Shown here piece by piece: positions 1-8,461 of a DNA stretch of 64,000 nt. The DNA is taken from the NCBI GenBank assembly GCA_963807385.1, contig CAWEBQ010000002.1, forward strand, positions 434,001 through 498,000. Direction: 5' to 3'. Below the pieces are notes generated by a model, which saw nothing but the letters and a program-made list of their open reading frames with translations, was not told the DNA's origin and searched no databases. The position numbers and the translations under genes are program-made. Every line of letters starts with the position of its first letter. Within the stretch, counting starts at the first letter, position 1. The DNA is from JBDTSW01 sp963807385 (lineage in GTDB: Bacteria > Actinomycetota > Thermoleophilia > Solirubrobacterales > 70-9).

Positions 1-1
1 C

Positions 2-601
2 CCGCCGGTATCCGAGGCCTTCGCCCTGGCGACCAAGGCTATCTGTGCGGCCCTGTTGCCGATCGGGGTCGGCTTCGTGTTCTACGCGGAACCGGTGATC
101 GAGTTGCTGTACGGAAGCGAGTACGCCGAGGCGGTCTCGGTGATGCGCCTGCTCGGGGGCGCGGCCGCGCTGTACGGCTTGACCTATCTCAGTAGCTACG
201 TACTGGTCGCGCAGGGCCGGGCAAAGATCATTCCCTGGGTGACCGGGGTGGTCATGGCCGAGAACATTCTGCTCAACCTGATCCTGATCCCGCGTCACGC
301 CTACGATGGAGCCGCGGCGGCCACCTCGGTCTCCGAGGCCACCTTCGCTGCGCTGATGCTGGGGTTCGCGGTGGCCGCAGCGGGTCGCTTCGGCGTCGGG
401 CGCGCGGTCGCCGGCCCGGCGGCGGGGTGCGGCGCGATCGGACTCGTCGTCTGGGTCGGCGGCGCCACATGGATCACGCTCCCGATCGCGATTTTGGCCT
501 ACATCGGAACGCTCGCCGCGGTCGAGGCCCGCTTCCATCCGGCCGACCTCCACCGGGTCCGCAACCTGGTCCGCCGTGAGCCCGCCGAAAGCCCCGGATG
601 A
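2..601 (+). CDS. Polysaccharide flippase, C-terminal part (runs off the left edge)
   Basis: The reading frame is open from base 2 to a TGA at 599-601, so only about 199 C-terminal residues are present. The hydrophobic segments and the pattern 'EPVIELLYGSEYAEA' followed by membrane helices are typical of Wzx/MATE-like flippases that move lipid-linked oligosaccharide units across the plasma membrane. It overlaps the next gene by 4 bp (ATGA), so the two are probably co-transcribed. The neighbouring glycosyltransferases and deacetylase support an exopolysaccharide or cell-wall glycan role. The family call is an inference from partial sequence. Confidence 0.75.
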   Translation, partial: PPVSEAFALATKAICAALLPIGVGFVFYAEPVIELLYGSEYAEAVSVMRLLGGAAALYGLTYLSSYVLVAQGRAKIIPWVTGVVMAENILLNLILIPRHAYDGAAAATSVSEATFAALMLGFAVAAAGRFGVGRAVAGPAAGCGAIGLVVWVGGATWITLPIAILAYIGTLAAVEARFHPADLHRVRNLVRREPAESPG

Positions 602-1455
602 GCGCGGACCCGGGATCGTTCGAGCTGGGCGCCCCCGCGGGGCTCGCCGCCGCGATGCGCCTGAGGGATGCCACGATCGAGTCCGCGTGGCGGGAGGCGG
701 ACCGGGCCTACGCGCAGGCGAGCGCCCCGGAGGGGCCGCTGTTCGCCCGCTACAGCGATGATCCCGGCGACGGTCCGCGCCTCGAGCACGAGGCGGCGGT
801 CCGAGCGCTGGTGGGCACGACCGGTGCCCTGCGAGCCCCGCCGGTGCTGGCCCGGGGCCCGGGCTGGCTCCTGGAGCGGGGGATCCGAATCGAGCCGCTC
901 TCGGGCAGAGCCGCGATCGCCGCCGCCATCGCCGCGTCGGCAGAGCTGATGGACGTCGAGCTTCCCGTCGCCCCGGGGGCGGCGGGACCGGGGCGGAGGC
1001 TGGCCGGGGCGGCGCGGATGATCCGGTCGTCCGCTGGGGCGCTGCGGATGTCCGATCTGGCGGCGGCGCGTCGGGAGCTGGCGGTCACGACGCTACCCGA
1101 GGTCAGCTGCCATCGGGACTTTCACCCTCAGAACGTCCTTATCAGCGACGGGGCCGCATGGGTAATCGACTGGGAACGCTGCGGCCGCGGGCCGGCCGGG
1201 CTGGACCTGCTGCAGCTGTGGGCCGGCCTCGAGCGCGAGGACGACCGCACGGTGCTGTTCGAGGGCATCGTCGACCTGCTCGGAACGGACCGCAGGCGAG
1301 AGCTGGTCAGGCTCCGCTTCGGCGTCGCGGTCGCGACCGCGGTCGGCATGTTGGCCGCACGCGAGGCGTTCGATCGCGACGCCGCGGCGATCGCTCGCCT
1401 GCTTCGCCTGGTGCCCGAGCTTCGGCGCCAGGCGAAGGCCGCCCGCCGGGCCTGA
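598..1455 (+). CDS. APH/choline-kinase-fold phosphotransferase
   Basis: A 285-residue protein with the catalytic-loop signature HRDFHPQN (about residue 175) and a downstream 'VIDWE' metal-binding motif, which define the aminoglycoside/homoserine/choline kinase superfamily. The substrate cannot be read from sequence. The start overlaps the flippase stop (ATGA) and all neighbours are polysaccharide genes, so a sugar or lipid-carrier intermediate is more likely than an antibiotic. The N-lobe is divergent and a nucleotide-binding Lys is not obvious. Confidence 0.7.
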   Translation: MSADPGSFELGAPAGLAAAMRLRDATIESAWREADRAYAQASAPEGPLFARYSDDPGDGPRLEHEAAVRALVGTTGALRAPPVLARGPGWLLERGIRIEPLSGRAAIAAAIAASAELMDVELPVAPGAAGPGRRLAGAARMIRSSAGALRMSDLAAARRELAVTTLPEVSCHRDFHPQNVLISDGAAWVIDWERCGRGPAGLDLLQLWAGLEREDDRTVLFEGIVDLLGTDRRRELVRLRFGVAVATAVGMLAAREAFDRDAAAIARLLRLVPELRRQAKAARRA

Positions 1456-1458
1456 GCG

Positions 1459-2487
1459 TCAGGGGCCGGCCGCCGCCTCGCGCTCGGGCGGGCGGGGCTG
1501 CGCGCGGCCCCGCGCCGCGTCCAGCAGCCCCAACCCCGCACCGACCAGGTTCGCGAGGTCCTTCAGCACGACGACCGGCGGCACCAGCCATACATAGCGC
1601 GGCCAGATCTCCGGCGTCCGGAACGCCCTTGCCAGCGGCAACGCCAGGTACACGGCGAGGCCGACGAGGGCGAGCAGAAGGCCTGGGATGCCCAGCAGCG
1701 TCACCGCCGCGATCCCCAGGGCCAGGCCCCCCGTTCGGATGGCGTGGGCCCGTCTGGGTGGCGTGCGGATATCGCCGCGGGCGTAGCTGGCGTAGGTGCG
1801 GGCCGTCGTCCACCACCCGGGGCGCGGCCGCCAACGCACGACCGCGCTGGGTACCAACGCCGCTCGGGCCCCCGCATCGTGTGCGGCAAGGCTAAAGGCG
1901 ACGTCCTCCCCCGCATAGAGCCCCTCGGGGAAGCCGCCGGCCCGCTCCCATGTCCGCTTCGTGAAGGCCATCGAGCGGCCGGTGGCCCCCTGGCTGGTGA
2001 ACCTGCGGCCGAAGAGCGCGTGCGAGACGCGGGTCAGAAGCGATGGCTCCACGAGCTCCGCGGGATCCGGGTGCCCGGCGATACCCACGCACCTCTCGAA
2101 CGCGCTCCGGCCATCCACGATCCAGACACCGGCGAGGAAATCGTGGTCCGGCCGGGCTTCAGAGAACGCTCCCAGCCACCCCGGGTCGGGCCGGCATCCG
2201 GCATCGGTGCAGGCGATCCACGGTCCGTTGGCAGCGCCGACACCGACGTTCCGGCCCGCCGATATGTTCGTCCCCGGTGCCGTGAGCAGGCGCGCCCCCG
2301 CTCGAGCTCCGGTCCACTCCTCGAGCAGCTCCCGGGTGCCGTCGGTCGAGCCCCCGTCGACGACCAGCACCTCGCTCGCGGCCGTCTCCTGCGAATCCAG
2401 GGCCGCCAGCGTGCCTCGCAGGTCATCAACGTCGTTCAACACCGTCAGCAGGACCGTGATGCCGTCACCCGCGCCCCTCACCGTCAC
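1459..2487 (-). CDS. Family 2 glycosyltransferase with C-terminal membrane segments
   Basis: 342 residues. The N-terminal GT-A domain shows 'ITVLLTVLNDVDDL', the nucleotide-binding 'VVDGGSTDGT' and a metal-binding region 'CTDAGCRPD'. Hydrophobic segments around residues 255-315 probably anchor the protein in the membrane. It should transfer a nucleotide-activated sugar to a lipid-linked or polysaccharide acceptor on the cytoplasmic face. The gene follows the deacetylase on the same strand with a 4-bp overlap, indicating one operon. Confidence 0.85.
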   Translation of the reverse strand: MTVRGAGDGITVLLTVLNDVDDLRGTLAALDSQETAASEVLVVDGGSTDGTRELLEEWTGARAGARLLTAPGTNISAGRNVGVGAANGPWIACTDAGCRPDPGWLGAFSEARPDHDFLAGVWIVDGRSAFERCVGIAGHPDPAELVEPSLLTRVSHALFGRRFTSQGATGRSMAFTKRTWERAGGFPEGLYAGEDVAFSLAAHDAGARAALVPSAVVRWRPRPGWWTTARTYASYARGDIRTPPRRAHAIRTGGLALGIAAVTLLGIPGLLLALVGLAVYLALPLARAFRTPEIWPRYVWLVPPVVVLKDLANLVGAGLGLLDAARGRAQPRPPEREAAAGP

Positions 2488-3281
2488 GCGGCCTCTTGGC
2501 CCGAGTGTCTGCGCAACCTGGCAGCGCGCCGGCCAAGGCGCCCCGGGGCCGAGGCGTAAAGCGCCTCCCAGAGGCCGCGGGACTTGAGCGCGAAGGTCAG
2601 GCGCCCGTCGAGTGTGTCAATGCTCTCGCGGCGCAGCTCGAAGGGTCGCCAGCCTCCAGCCGGGGCGCAGGTGGCCGCGACGACGTATCCGGCCTCGGCC
2701 GCCGCCCCGGGACATGCGGGGGAGTAGGCGCAGCCGGGATAGGCAAAGCTCGTCACCGGCTTGCCTACGAGCTGCTCCAGCGCCTCGCGTGAGGCACGCA
2801 TCTCCACCAGCGCCTCGTCCCGAGTCGCCGACGCGAGCGATCGGTGGTCACGAGTGTGTGAGCCGATCTCGACGTCGCCACGGAGGGCAAGGTCGGCGAG
2901 TTCGCCGGCCGACAGCAGGCGGACGCCGGACCCGGCTGCGATCGAGAAGTGTGGGCTTCCCAGGAGCCCCGGGCAGACGAAGAGCGTGGCGGGCACGCCG
3001 AGTTCGTCGAGCAGGCCCGGAAGGACCGAGAAGCCGTCACTGGAGCCGTCGTCGAACGTCAGCGCGCAGCACCCGGCGGGGGCCGCGCCGTCGCGCACCC
3101 CCGACGCGAAGTCGGTGATGGTCAGGAACCGATAGCCGCGCTCCTTCAGCGACAGGACCTGCTGTCGGAAGCGCTGCGGGGCGAGCATGAGGTTGTCCGG
3201 GTCGTGGACCCGCTCCACCTCGCCGATGCCGTGATACGCGAGGACCACGGGTGGCCTCTGAAGTCTGTCCATCGCGCGCAT
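2484..3281 (-). CDS. Polysaccharide deacetylase (NodB homology domain)
   Basis: 265 residues containing 'TFDDG' (catalytic base and metal Asp), 'SHTRDH' (metal-binding His pair) and 'SFAYPGCAY' (motif 3 region), the hallmarks of carbohydrate esterase family 4. It probably removes acetyl groups from N-acetylated sugars in the polysaccharide made by this cluster. No clear signal peptide is visible, so location is uncertain. ATG starts exist at 3281 and three codons later. It heads the two-gene operon with the GT2 gene. Confidence 0.88.
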   Translation of the reverse strand: MRAMDRLQRPPVVLAYHGIGEVERVHDPDNLMLAPQRFRQQVLSLKERGYRFLTITDFASGVRDGAAPAGCCALTFDDGSSDGFSVLPGLLDELGVPATLFVCPGLLGSPHFSIAAGSGVRLLSAGELADLALRGDVEIGSHTRDHRSLASATRDEALVEMRASREALEQLVGKPVTSFAYPGCAYSPACPGAAAEAGYVVAATCAPAGGWRPFELRRESIDTLDGRLTFALKSRGLWEALYASAPGRLGRRAARLRRHSGQEAA

Positions 3282-3362
3282 CGGGGCGACGATTCTGACG
3301 GGTCGCCGCGGTCCGCGGCTTGCTGAGGCGCGACCGGGGCCGAGCTCTGGAATGCTCCGAGC

Positions 3363-4508
3363 GTGCCACTGCCAGCGTCAAGCATCACCGTCGAGGTCCT
3401 GACCGGGCCAGACGAGACCGAGCCCGTCCGGGCGGAGTGGGATGAGCTCGCCGTCTCGCAGGGAAGCCCGTACTGCGCTCCGGCCTGGCAGTTGGCATGG
3501 TGGCGCCACGCGAGCCCCCACGACAGCCAGATGCGCGTCGTCGTCGTACGCGGCGCCGAGGGCCTGCTCGGCATCGCCCCCTTCTGCGCAAGCCGGGGCT
3601 TGGGCGGCCTCGTGGTCTACCGCCTCCTCGCCGCAGATATCTCGCCGCGCGTGGAGCCGCTGGCTCGCGCCGGCGCCGAGCGCGAGGTAGCCGAGGCGAT
3701 CGCCGCGAAGCTGTCGGAGGGGGTGCCGCGTCCGGCCGTCGTCCGGCTGGAACAGGTCGAGGCCGACCGCCCCTGGCCGACCCTGCTGGCCCAGTGCTGG
3801 CCAGGGCGCCGCCCGCCCCGCCTTCTGACGGAACCTTCGGAGACGGCCCCGACGGTCTTGCTGGGGGAGCCCGACTACGAGTCCTGGCTTGCGGGGAGGA
3901 GCAGGAACTTCCGCCAGCAGGCGCGCAAGCGGCGGCGACTCCTGGACTCCAGCGCGGGCGTACGCGCGATGCTCGAACCGACCGCGCCAGAGGAGGCCAT
4001 CGGCGAGCTGACAAGGCTCCACCTCGCCCGTCGCGGCGACCGCCCCTCGGCTGCCTTCCGGCCGGGCGTCAGGGAGATGCTCGCCGAGGCAGGTGCGGAA
4101 CTGGCGCCGGCCGGCCGCTTTCGGCTCGCGACGCTGACCGTTGACGGGGCGGTCATCAGCTCGCACCTGTTCGTCTGCGCAGGGGGAGAGGTCGCCTACT
4201 GGAACGGGGGGTTCGACGATGCCTACGCCGAGCTGACGCCGGGTCTCGAGGCGATCCTGGGGGCCGTCGAGGACGCCTTTGGCCGCGGGGACGATCGCGT
4301 TGACCTGGGGACCGGGGATCACCCCTACAAGCTCCGGCTCGCCGATGGATCGGATCAACTCCGCTCGGTCGCCGTGGTGCCGCGGGGACCCGGGTACGCG
4401 CTTGCGCGGTTGAGGATGCTCCCGGGCGCGGCTCGTGTCAGCCTGTCGCGGAAGGTCCCGGAGCGGGTGCTCGCGCTCGGACGCCGCCTCCGCCTGCGGC
4501 CCTCATGA
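3363..4508 (+). CDS. CelD/BcsL-type (FemAB-like) GNAT acetyltransferase
   Basis: 381 residues starting at GTG. The central 'SRNFRQQARKRRR' and the C-terminal block with 'ISSHLFVC', 'YWNGGFD' and 'DLGTGDHPYK' match the PF13480 family, found in exopolysaccharide and cellulose loci and related to peptidyltransferases of the FemAB type. It probably acylates a sugar or peptidoglycan precursor. It is transcribed divergently from the deacetylase operon, with about 80 bp shared between the two starts. Confidence 0.8.
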   Translation: MPLPASSITVEVLTGPDETEPVRAEWDELAVSQGSPYCAPAWQLAWWRHASPHDSQMRVVVVRGAEGLLGIAPFCASRGLGGLVVYRLLAADISPRVEPLARAGAEREVAEAIAAKLSEGVPRPAVVRLEQVEADRPWPTLLAQCWPGRRPPRLLTEPSETAPTVLLGEPDYESWLAGRSRNFRQQARKRRRLLDSSAGVRAMLEPTAPEEAIGELTRLHLARRGDRPSAAFRPGVREMLAEAGAELAPAGRFRLATLTVDGAVISSHLFVCAGGEVAYWNGGFDDAYAELTPGLEAILGAVEDAFGRGDDRVDLGTGDHPYKLRLADGSDQLRSVAVVPRGPGYALARLRMLPGAARVSLSRKVPERVLALGRRLRLRPS

Positions 4509-4521
4509 GCTCGGGGGCGCT

Positions 4522-5604
4522 ATGAGGGTCCTCGCCATCGCGTCTCATCCGGGCAGCGGCGGCGCCGAGCTCACCTTCGCCGCCTTCCTGCGAAACAGGC
4601 CAGCCGACGTCGATGCGGACGTGGTCGTGCTCGGCGACGGGCCCCTGGTGCGCGAACTCGAGCGCGATGGGCAGCGGCCCGACGCGGCCCTCGGGTACGA
4701 GGGTCGCCCCTCTGCGGCGTCCGTGGCCCGCTTCACGCGATATCTCACGCGAACCCTCCGAGAGCGGGATCCGGATGTCATCTGGGCCATGGGCCTGAAG
4801 GCCGCACTGCTCGCCGCCCCTGCGGCGAAGCTCGCCCGCACCCCAGTCGTCTGGCACAAGGTGGACTTCTCCTACGAACGGTCACTGGCGCGACCGGTCG
4901 CCGCGGCCGTGACGGGAGTTATTGGGGTGAGCGAGGCGGTCACGGGGGGTCTAGGAGGCCTGAGGGGCCGCGTGCTCGGGGTCGTCTGGCCGCCGGTATC
5001 ACTCCCCGCCGATCTCCGGCGCGCGCGCGCGCCGGAGACGCCGGCGATCGGCATGCTGGCGCGCCTGGTTCCCTACAAGGGGCAGCATCTCCTGGTTGAG
5101 GCTGCCGGCCTGCTGTCGCGGGAGTTTCCGGGCCTCCGGGTGGTCCTGGCCGGCGAGGACGCCGATCCGGCATCGGGTTATCGCGCATCGCTCGCGTCGC
5201 TGGCTATCGACCTGGGGATCTCTGAGGCGGTAGAGATACCTGGGTTCGTGGATCCGGTCGGCTTGCTTCCGCGGCTGAGCGTGGTCGTGAACGCCACCCA
5301 CCGAGATGTCGCGGGATATGGGGTGGAGGGCCTGAGCGGCGCCATGCTCGAGGCTGGGTGGGCCGGCGTTCCGGTCGTCGCTACCAGGGGTGGCGGCACT
5401 GCCGAGGGCCTGATCGACGGGACGACGGGCATCTTGGTGGAGCGCCCCGATCCGGGTATCCTGGCCTTGGCGATCGCCCGCTTCCTGCGCGATCCGGAGT
5501 TGTCCGAGCGGGTCGGGCGGGCAGGGGCAAAGTTCGTTCGTGCGCGCTGCACGCCCGAGGCCGCGTCGCGCCGACTCTTCTCGCTGATCGCGACCGTCGC
5601 CTGA
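4522..5604 (+). CDS. Family 4 (group 1) glycosyltransferase
   Basis: The start is placed at ATG 4522, preceded by a GGGGGC ribosome site; an in-frame upstream extension would overlap the previous gene. About 360 residues with a GT-B fold: 'SHPGSGGAEL' near the N-terminus, 'GMLARLVPYKGQHLLVEA' at the start of the second domain, and the nucleotide-sugar motif region 'EAGWAGVPVVATRGGG' followed by a conserved 'RPDPGILALAI'. It lies 13 bp after the acetyltransferase and is probably co-transcribed with it. Confidence 0.88.
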   Translation: MRVLAIASHPGSGGAELTFAAFLRNRPADVDADVVVLGDGPLVRELERDGQRPDAALGYEGRPSAASVARFTRYLTRTLRERDPDVIWAMGLKAALLAAPAAKLARTPVVWHKVDFSYERSLARPVAAAVTGVIGVSEAVTGGLGGLRGRVLGVVWPPVSLPADLRRARAPETPAIGMLARLVPYKGQHLLVEAAGLLSREFPGLRVVLAGEDADPASGYRASLASLAIDLGISEAVEIPGFVDPVGLLPRLSVVVNATHRDVAGYGVEGLSGAMLEAGWAGVPVVATRGGGTAEGLIDGTTGILVERPDPGILALAIARFLRDPELSERVGRAGAKFVRARCTPEAASRRLFSLIATVA

Positions 5605-5718
5605 GACCGCCGCCTCGGCCCCATGCAAGATACGTTGCGCGACCCCGCGTTATGGAAACTCCCTGAGCGTTCGCTGAGCGTGTCGTGAGCGTTCGCTAGG
5701 ATTCCTGTCTTGAGATAC

Positions 5719-5861
5719 CCGCCGAGTTCCCCGGATCCGGGGAAGCGGGGGAACCACTGGAGCCGGGCAGCGGTGCGCGCCGGGCCATGGGGCGAATCGC
5801 GGCACCGCCGCGTAGGGCCAGTTCCTTCGGCCCGAGCCCGTCAGCTAACCCCGCAGGCGAC
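5719..5861 (+). ncRNA. c-di-AMP riboswitch (ydaO/yuaA class)
   Basis: The leader holds the conserved segments of this class in order: CCGAGTTCC, GGGGGAACCA, ATGGGGCGAATC, AGGGC, and a block with CCCGAGCCCGTCAGCTAACC followed by GCAGGCG. The recognition rests on these consensus blocks and their spacing. It sits directly before a secreted cell-wall hydrolase; in Actinobacteria this class typically controls such genes. c-di-AMP binding normally lowers expression in this class. The expression platform may lie between 5862 and 5940. Confidence 0.88.
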
Positions 5862-5867
5862 CGAAGG

Positions 5868-6929
5868 ATGAGCTTTCACAGCCACAACCAGCCCAACATC
5901 GGCCCGGCGGGCCCCTGCCGCGCGACCTGGAGCGCTCGGATGGCCGCGCTCGCGGGCGCGCTCGCCATCGGCGGGCTCCTCGGCGTCGGCGTAACCGGGG
6001 CGGCCGCGCAGTCGATCGGCGAGCTTGAGAGCCGGATCGGCGCCGGCGAGGCCGACGCCGGCGGTCTGGCCGCCCGGATCGACTCCGGCAACGCTCAACT
6101 GGCTGGCGTCCAGGAGCGCGCCGACGCGGCAGCCGCCCACGAGGGCCAGCTAGCCGCGGTTCTCGCCAAGGGCGAAGAGCGCGAGGCCGCTTTGACCGCC
6201 GAAGTGGACGCGGCGCGGGCCCGCCTCGACGAGGCGCGAGCCAGGCTCGACCGGGCCTTGGCCGCGTTGGGCAACCGCCTGATCGCCATCTACAAGGGCG
6301 AGACGATCGACGAGACGCAGCTTCTGCTCGACGCCGACGGGTACGACGACCTCGCCACGCGCGCCCTGCTGCTGCGCCGCATCCAGGAGGCGGACGAGGC
6401 GCTGGCCCAGCGAGTGCGTGAGCTGCGCGCGGCGATCGCCGCGCGTCTCGCTGAGGTCGAGGAGGCCCGCACCGCGCAGGCGCAGCACAACGAGCAGGTC
6501 GCTGCCGCCCGCGACCAGGTCGCCCAGGCCCGTGCGGCCGCCCAGGCGCAGGCGGCGCAGCTGCGGACGCTCCAGGCCGAGCAGGAGGCAACGCTGGCCA
6601 GCCTGCGGTCCCGGATCTCCGGCTGGAGCGATCAGGTCCAGGAGGCCCGCGCGGCGCAGGCGGCGCAGGCCGCCCAGGCAGCGGCGCCGAGCGTCGCCAG
6701 CGGCCCCTGGGCGATCCCCGGCTACATCGTCCAGTGCGAGTCCGGCGGCAACTACAACGCCCTCAACCCCAGCTCCGGGGCGGGCGGCGCCTACCAGATC
6801 CTGCCGTCCACCTGGGCGCTTTACGGCGGCAGCGGCCTCCCGCAGAACGCCTCCTCGGCCGAACAGGATCGGATCGCCGCCCAGATCTGGGCCGACTCGG
6901 GCGGCTCCGCCTGGGTCTGCGCCGGGTAG
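5868..6929 (+). CDS. Secreted coiled-coil protein with transglycosylase-like (Rpf-like) domain
   Basis: 353 residues from ATG 5868; ATG 5940 is an equally possible start and would give the riboswitch a longer expression platform. A signal sequence follows (hydrophobic 'ALAGALAIGGLLGVGV', cleavage near 'GAAAQS'). Residues about 50-270 form a long Ala/Glu/Arg coiled coil. The last 75 residues are a PF06737-like domain with 'CESGGNY' (likely catalytic Glu), 'GAYQI' and 'WVCAG'. It should cleave peptidoglycan outside the membrane during growth or resuscitation. The c-di-AMP riboswitch in its leader fits that role. Confidence 0.85.
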   Translation: MSFHSHNQPNIGPAGPCRATWSARMAALAGALAIGGLLGVGVTGAAAQSIGELESRIGAGEADAGGLAARIDSGNAQLAGVQERADAAAAHEGQLAAVLAKGEEREAALTAEVDAARARLDEARARLDRALAALGNRLIAIYKGETIDETQLLLDADGYDDLATRALLLRRIQEADEALAQRVRELRAAIAARLAEVEEARTAQAQHNEQVAAARDQVAQARAAAQAQAAQLRTLQAEQEATLASLRSRISGWSDQVQEARAAQAAQAAQAAAPSVASGPWAIPGYIVQCESGGNYNALNPSSGAGGAYQILPSTWALYGGSGLPQNASSAEQDRIAAQIWADSGGSAWVCAG

Positions 6930-6942
6930 CGCCCCAGGGGCG

Positions 6943-8214
6943 CTACGGGGCGACGACCTCGCCTGACGGCGTCGGCGCCGGCGCCGCGGCTGGATCGGCG
7001 GAGGCGGCGTCGCCAGCATCACGCCAGTCCGACCCGCGCAGCGCGGCCGCCGCCCAGAACAGCACGCTCAGCACGCCCATGCCCGCGACGGCGAATGCCG
7101 CTCGCGGGTCGAGCACCGCCGCGACAGCGCCCCCGATGACGAAGCCCACCCCGGGCATCGCCGAGGCGATCGCCTCCAGCATCGCTACCACCCGCGCCTG
7201 GTACGGGGAGGCGGTGATCGCCTGGACCGAGGTGATCAGCGCGACCCACTGGACCCCGTTGCCGATACCCCCGACCACGGCCGCCGCACAGGCGAGCACA
7301 AGCGTCGGGGCGGCGCCGATCCCCAGGTAGGCGATGCCGATCGCCATCGTCGAGAACGCCAGGAGCCCGGGAAGCGAAGCCCGGCCGAGGACGGCGAAGG
7401 CGAAGCTGCCCAGCACCATCCCGGCGCCCCAGCTTCCCAACAGGAGGCCGTAGCCGGCATCGCCCGCGCCGAGGGTCTCCTTCGCGAATACGACCTCGAT
7501 CGGGATCACCACGGCGAAGAACACGAACGCGGCAGCCTGGGCGGCCATCAGGCGGGCCAGCAGCGGGCTCGAGCGGACGTACGCGAACCCGCTCCGCAGG
7601 CGCGCAAGGACCCCGTCGACCTCGGGTTCGGAGCGGGGCAATGCTCGGGTGGTTGCGAGCAGCAGCGCGACCGCAAGGAAGGACACGGCGTCGGCCAGGA
7701 GCGCCACCTGGACGCCGAAGCCCGCCACCACGATGCCGGCGGTGACCGGGCCAATCGCGGCCCCAGCGGTGAAGCCAATATTGAGCAGTGCGTTCCCGGG
7801 GCGCAGGAGCCCCGACGGCTTCAGCGCGCCCGCCGCCGCCGCACGGGTCAGCGAACGGGCAGCCGATGCAAGCGACCCGTCCACCGCGGCCAGCGCCAGA
7901 ACCGCGATCAGCAGGAAGTCGGCGGCCACCAGCGCCAATGCTCCAAAGACGACGGCCTCGAGCGCGTAGACCAGGGCGAGGCTCAGCCGGGGAGCGACGT
8001 GCTCGAGCCGTGCGACCAGCGGCGGGCCCGCAATCGCGGGCAGGAAGTGGATGGCGACGAACAGCGACGCCGTGGCAATCGGGCTGCCCGTCTGGTCGAA
8101 GACCAGGATCGCGAGAGCGATCTCGCCCAGCCAGTTCCCCAGCTCGTTGACCAGGTTCGCGGTGGCAAGCCGGCCGAACGCGGGGACGCGGAGCGCTCGG
8201 GTCAGGCCGGACAT
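6943..8214 (-). CDS. MFS transporter, drug-efflux type
   Basis: 423 residues with about 12 hydrophobic segments and the N-terminal 'LVNELGNWLGEIAL' helix common in MFS exporters of the EntS/MdfA-like sort. Substrate unknown. It is convergent with the preceding hydrolase. Its upstream region (8215-8310) contains three CAAGTT elements at 10-bp multiples, close to genes for MerR- and BldC-type regulators, so local transcriptional control is likely. Confidence 0.85.
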   Translation of the reverse strand: MSGLTRALRVPAFGRLATANLVNELGNWLGEIALAILVFDQTGSPIATASLFVAIHFLPAIAGPPLVARLEHVAPRLSLALVYALEAVVFGALALVAADFLLIAVLALAAVDGSLASAARSLTRAAAAGALKPSGLLRPGNALLNIGFTAGAAIGPVTAGIVVAGFGVQVALLADAVSFLAVALLLATTRALPRSEPEVDGVLARLRSGFAYVRSSPLLARLMAAQAAAFVFFAVVIPIEVVFAKETLGAGDAGYGLLLGSWGAGMVLGSFAFAVLGRASLPGLLAFSTMAIGIAYLGIGAAPTLVLACAAAVVGGIGNGVQWVALITSVQAITASPYQARVVAMLEAIASAMPGVGFVIGGAVAAVLDPRAAFAVAGMGVLSVLFWAAAALRGSDWRDAGDAASADPAAAPAPTPSGEVVAP

Positions 8215-8249
8215 CAGCGGGCGAAGGTAGAGGCGGTTCGCCGCTGGAG

Positions 8250-8308
8250 TTGCAAGTTCACCGCCGCACTTCCAGCTTTACGCAGCTAATTGCAAGTTTT
8301 ATCAAGTT
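8250..8308. promoter_or_regulatory. Three CAAGTT elements spaced by multiples of 10 bp upstream of the MFS gene
   Basis: CAAGTT lies at 8253-8258, 8293-8298 and 8303-8308; the first two are in the longer form TTGCAAGTT. Offsets are 40 and 10 bp, which places all three on about the same helix face. The same core recurs as an inverted pair in front of the MerR/B12-fold gene. The rest of the 8215-8461 gap holds no gene. Confidence 0.5.
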
Positions 8309-8461
8309 GTGCTTTGATTCACCTGCCCTGAGAACGATGTCGAAGGAGGGATCCCCGTGGGATACCGTCGCGGCTAGGCAGCCAACGAAGAGCTTCAAGT
8401 ACCTAAGCGCGGGAGAGCCGCCTGACGGCCCCGGCGTTTCTTGCTGCGCTGAGGGGGGTCT

